Assembly (NCBI GenBank): GCA_900545345.1
Contig: UQYQ01000020.1
Span: 1-43,298 of the forward strand
From: an uncultured Ruminococcus sp.
GTDB lineage: Bacteria; Bacillota; Clostridia; Oscillospirales; Ruminococcaceae
DNA length: 43,298 bases
Direction of reading: 5' to 3'
A model generated the notes under the pieces. It had not been told where the DNA came from. It was given only the letters and a program-made list of their open reading frames with translations, and made no database searches. The translations under genes and the position numbers were made by a program. Of this stretch, positions 41,027 through 43,298 are shown piece by piece (positions within the stretch are counted from its first letter, which is position 1; every line of letters begins with the position of its first letter).

Positions 41027-42847
41027 ATGAGTACAGATCGTAATCGAAAACCTGCCGGGAGTAATATTCCCGGAATGATGAATCGGCATGAACGTTTTGC
41101 GGAAGCGGAGCATGCCGACAATATTCGAGCGACGCTCAGGCGTATTTTCACTTACTTTTTAAGTGAAAAAGTACTGGTAGCCTGCATGTTGGCGGCAGTT
41201 ATATCAGGCACGATATGCGGCATTTATGCGCCGAGTCTTCAAAGCAGTGCCGTTGACATGATTGCCGGAGAAAAATCGGGAGTCCTCTCTCATGCGCTGC
41301 TGCTTATGCTTTCTGCTTATTTGCTTTACAGTGTTTGCGGGCTGCTGCAGGGATTGTTCAGTGCACGGCTCAGCCAGAATGTAGTAAAGCGGATGCGAGA
41401 GGAGCTGTTTGGGAAGATCATGGACCTGCCGATATGCTATCTTGACACCCATTCCCATGGCGATGTGATGAGTCGAATGACCAATGACGTTGAAAATATT
41501 TCCACTACGGTTTCCCAATCCCTGCCGTCGCTTTTTTCAGGTGTGCTTACCATAATCGGTACTGTAGCGATTATGCTGAGGTACTGCTGGCAGCTTGCTC
41601 TGCTCAGCTTTGCTACCGTGCTGCTGACATTTCTGGCGACCAAAATTCTTTCGGGGAACGTACGAAGGTTTTCCCGTAAACGTCAGATGCTGTTGGGGCA
41701 GTTGAACGGAACCGTAGAAGAAATGGTTTCCGGTTATCGCACGGTTGTGGCATATAATCACCAGAAGATTACAACGGATGATTTCTGTGACACGGCGGAT
41801 TCCCTCACAAAAGCCGGGATCAAAACGGATATTTTCAGCGGCGTTATGGGACCGGTCATGAATTGTATCGGAAATATCGGTTTTGTCATCATTGCTGCTT
41901 TCGGCGGCTATTTCTCTGTGAAAGGACTGATTTCGGTGGGCGTGATTTCAGCTTTTATTGTTTATGCGAAACAGTTCAGCCGTCCTATCAATGAAATTGC
42001 ACAGATTTACGGACAGCTGCAGACGGCGATTGCCGGTGCGGAGCGTGTATTCGCCGTATTGGATGAAAATGAGGAAGACGGAAACGGCGTGGCGCTTACG
42101 AAGGAGGAAAAAGCGTCAGTCACATTCAAAAACGTGAGTTTCTCTTATGAGTCGGGAAACCCTGTGATTCGGAATTTTACGCTGACAGTCCCCACCGGCA
42201 AAAAAGTGGCGCTGGTGGGTGCAACCGGTAGCGGCAAGACTACTATAGTCAACCTGCTCATGCGTTTTTATGATACAGACAGCGGAGAGATTTGCATAAA
42301 CGAACAGAATATACGGGATGTTGCAAGGGCCAGTCTGCGAAAGAATGTGGCTATTGTTCTACAGGACACGGTTTTGTTTTCCGACACAGTCCGCAGTAAT
42401 CTGAAATACGGAAATGAAGCAGCCACAGACAAACAGCTTGAGGAAGCGGCAGAAATGAGTCAGTGTCGGGAAATGATTGAGTTTCTTCCGCAAGGATATG
42501 ACACAGTACTGACCGGTTCCGGCACAAATATCAGTCAGGGGCAGCGGCAACTCCTGTCCATTGCCCGTGCGTTTGTTGCCAATCCGAAAATCCTGATTTT
42601 GGATGAAGCAACATCCAATGTGGATACCCGCACCGAAAAAGCAATACAGGATGCCATGCAGCGCATTATGCAGGGGCGTACCAGCATTGTGATCGCACAC
42701 CGCTTGTCTACAATAAGGGATTCTGATCTTATTGTGGTTATGGATCACGGCGAGATCGCGGAAATCGGCGATCATGAGGCGTTGCTTGCGAAAAAAGGGA
42801 AATACCATGAGCTGTACATGACTCAGTATGCGGGGCTTGCAACATAA
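41027..42847 (+). CDS. ABC exporter subunit 2 (heterodimeric multidrug type)
   Basis: This 606-residue protein has a short hydrophilic start, a six-helix exporter domain (about 45-340; SRMTNDVENISTTVSQSL) and an ATPase domain with Walker A GATGSGKTT, variant signature ISQGQRQLLS, Walker B ILILDEATSNVD (catalytic Glu present) and H-loop AHRLST. The combination of canonical Walker B with a variant signature is what the catalytic half of a heterodimeric exporter shows. AGGAGG precedes the ATG, 24 nt after the first subunit gene. It is intact, but its consensus ATP site needs the LSGGQ of the interrupted subunit. Substrate unknown. Confidence 0.92.
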   Translation: MSTDRNRKPAGSNIPGMMNRHERFAEAEHADNIRATLRRIFTYFLSEKVLVACMLAAVISGTICGIYAPSLQSSAVDMIAGEKSGVLSHALLLMLSAYLLYSVCGLLQGLFSARLSQNVVKRMREELFGKIMDLPICYLDTHSHGDVMSRMTNDVENISTTVSQSLPSLFSGVLTIIGTVAIMLRYCWQLALLSFATVLLTFLATKILSGNVRRFSRKRQMLLGQLNGTVEEMVSGYRTVVAYNHQKITTDDFCDTADSLTKAGIKTDIFSGVMGPVMNCIGNIGFVIIAAFGGYFSVKGLISVGVISAFIVYAKQFSRPINEIAQIYGQLQTAIAGAERVFAVLDENEEDGNGVALTKEEKASVTFKNVSFSYESGNPVIRNFTLTVPTGKKVALVGATGSGKTTIVNLLMRFYDTDSGEICINEQNIRDVARASLRKNVAIVLQDTVLFSDTVRSNLKYGNEAATDKQLEEAAEMSQCREMIEFLPQGYDTVLTGSGTNISQGQRQLLSIARAFVANPKILILDEATSNVDTRTEKAIQDAMQRIMQGRTSIVIAHRLSTIRDSDLIVVMDHGEIAEIGDHEALLAKKGKYHELYMTQYAGLAT

Positions 42848-42870
42848 CTTCAAACAGGCTGAATACAGGC

Positions 42871-42919
42871 AAAGACAGGAGAAAATCATCACATATCTTT
42901 TTTTATCTCTGTCTTTTTT
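42871..42919 (+). terminator. Terminator of marR-ABC operon
   Basis: AAAGACAG (42871-42878) pairs with CTGTCTTT (42909-42916), followed by further T. The loop is long (30 nt), so it is less certain than others. Confidence 0.55.
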
Positions 42920-42961
42920 AACACATGTACAAAAATAATATAATAAAGAGAAGAAAAACTG

Positions 42962-42990
42962 TTGCAAATTACAATTTTATATGATATAAT
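42962..42990 (+). promoter_or_regulatory. Likely promoter of the secreted-protein gene at 43141
   Basis: TTGCAA (42962-42967), 17-nt spacer, perfect TATAAT (42985-42990). The leader would be about 145 nt. It contains a palindrome TTGTCAA-A-TTGACAA (43093-43107) whose role is unknown. Confidence 0.5.
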
Positions 42991-43140
42991 AAATTTAAAT
43001 ATTATAACGTGTGTAAATGTATTTAATTAAATATGACTGTTTTTTTACAGTTATTAACATTGTTTGATAAATTTATATGCGTAATCGAATAATTGTCAAA
43101 TTGACAAATTTTATTAACTATAGGATTCAGGAGGAATAAT

Positions 43141-43298
43141 ATGAAATTTAAAAGATTAATTTCAGGTGCAGCGGCAATTGCTTTGGCTGTGTCTTCATTA
43201 AGCTTTTCAGCTTTTGCAAACCCAGATGCAAAGCCTGGAGAAATCGGTTTTGAAACCGGTCAGGAGAGAAATGATTCAGATGATTTTGACTTTTTAGA
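43141..43298 (+). CDS. Secreted protein, N-terminal fragment (window edge)
   Basis: ATG 43141 has AGGAGGAA at an ideal distance. A signal peptide MKFKRLISGAAAIALAVSSL continues to about SFAFA-N at residue 27, then an acidic stretch rich in Asp, Glu and Gly follows. 52 complete codons are visible with no stop, so the gene continues past the window. No domain can be recognised from this much. Confidence 0.75.
   Translation, partial: MKFKRLISGAAAIALAVSSLSFSAFANPDAKPGEIGFETGQERNDSDDFDFL

Noticed and set aside
42359..42967. 202-codon minus frame
   Set aside because: It lies opposite the ATPase domain of the exporter and has no ribosome site or domain.
1..43298. CRISPR array, rRNA or phage genes
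   Set aside because: No regularly spaced repeats, rRNA sequence or phage structural motifs were seen.

Overview
The window looks like chromosomal DNA of a low-GC, spore-forming, fibre-degrading gut Clostridia (Ruminococcus/Oscillospirales-like). Supporting signs are secreted GH5 endoglucanases, spoVAD/spoVAE genes, a T-box-controlled alaS, strong AGGAGG ribosome sites with some TTG/GTG starts, and a relic of the transposon gene tnpV. The genus is inferred from gene content, not from a marker gene.

Layout. 1-5272 (minus): three consecutive secreted GH5 glucanases; the first is cut by the window edge and the other two end in a nearly identical lysine-rich Fn3-like module. 5463-7181 (minus): phosphoglucomutase. 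7579-8481 (plus): a LysR regulator that converges on a spoVAD-spoVAE pair (minus). 10193-11143: an Asn-rich tail-anchored protein and a cyclophilin. 11333-16775 (plus): a cytoplasmic GH2 enzyme, a beta-lactamase-like lipoprotein and a GH26-like cytoplasmic glycosidase. Together with the GH5 genes these fit a polysaccharide-to-oligosaccharide route. 16989-22612 (plus): amidohydrolase, class I fumarase alpha subunit without its beta partner, a NatAB-type ABC exporter, two GNAT acetyltransferases and a GrpB-family protein. 22720-22806: tRNA-Leu(CAA).

22978-26689 is a TetR-controlled ABC cassette. Its first ATPase gene carries a one-base frameshift, and divergent promoters overlap palindromic operators. 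26943-36675 is a housekeeping stretch: a CmpB-like membrane protein, T-box/alaS, HIT, a ComEC-like protein, holA, RNase M5, an aspartate carbamoyltransferase fused to a PyrI-type zinc domain, and an amidase. 36736-38121 (minus) is an nfeD-SPFH pair.

38373-42847 appears horizontally acquired: a tnpV relic, then a MarR regulator with a Cys-rich N-terminus and His-rich C-terminus, and a heterodimeric ABC exporter. The first exporter subunit is interrupted by one in-frame TAA. A secreted protein begins at 43141 and runs off the window.

No complete new system is proven. The most unusual items are the metal-sensor-like MarR with its half-broken heterodimeric exporter, the PyrB-zinc-domain fusion, the structured RNA between the tandem GH5 genes, the orphan fumarase alpha subunit, and a 16-nt leader motif shared by two unrelated genes. 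All functions are read from motifs by eye; no database search was run.
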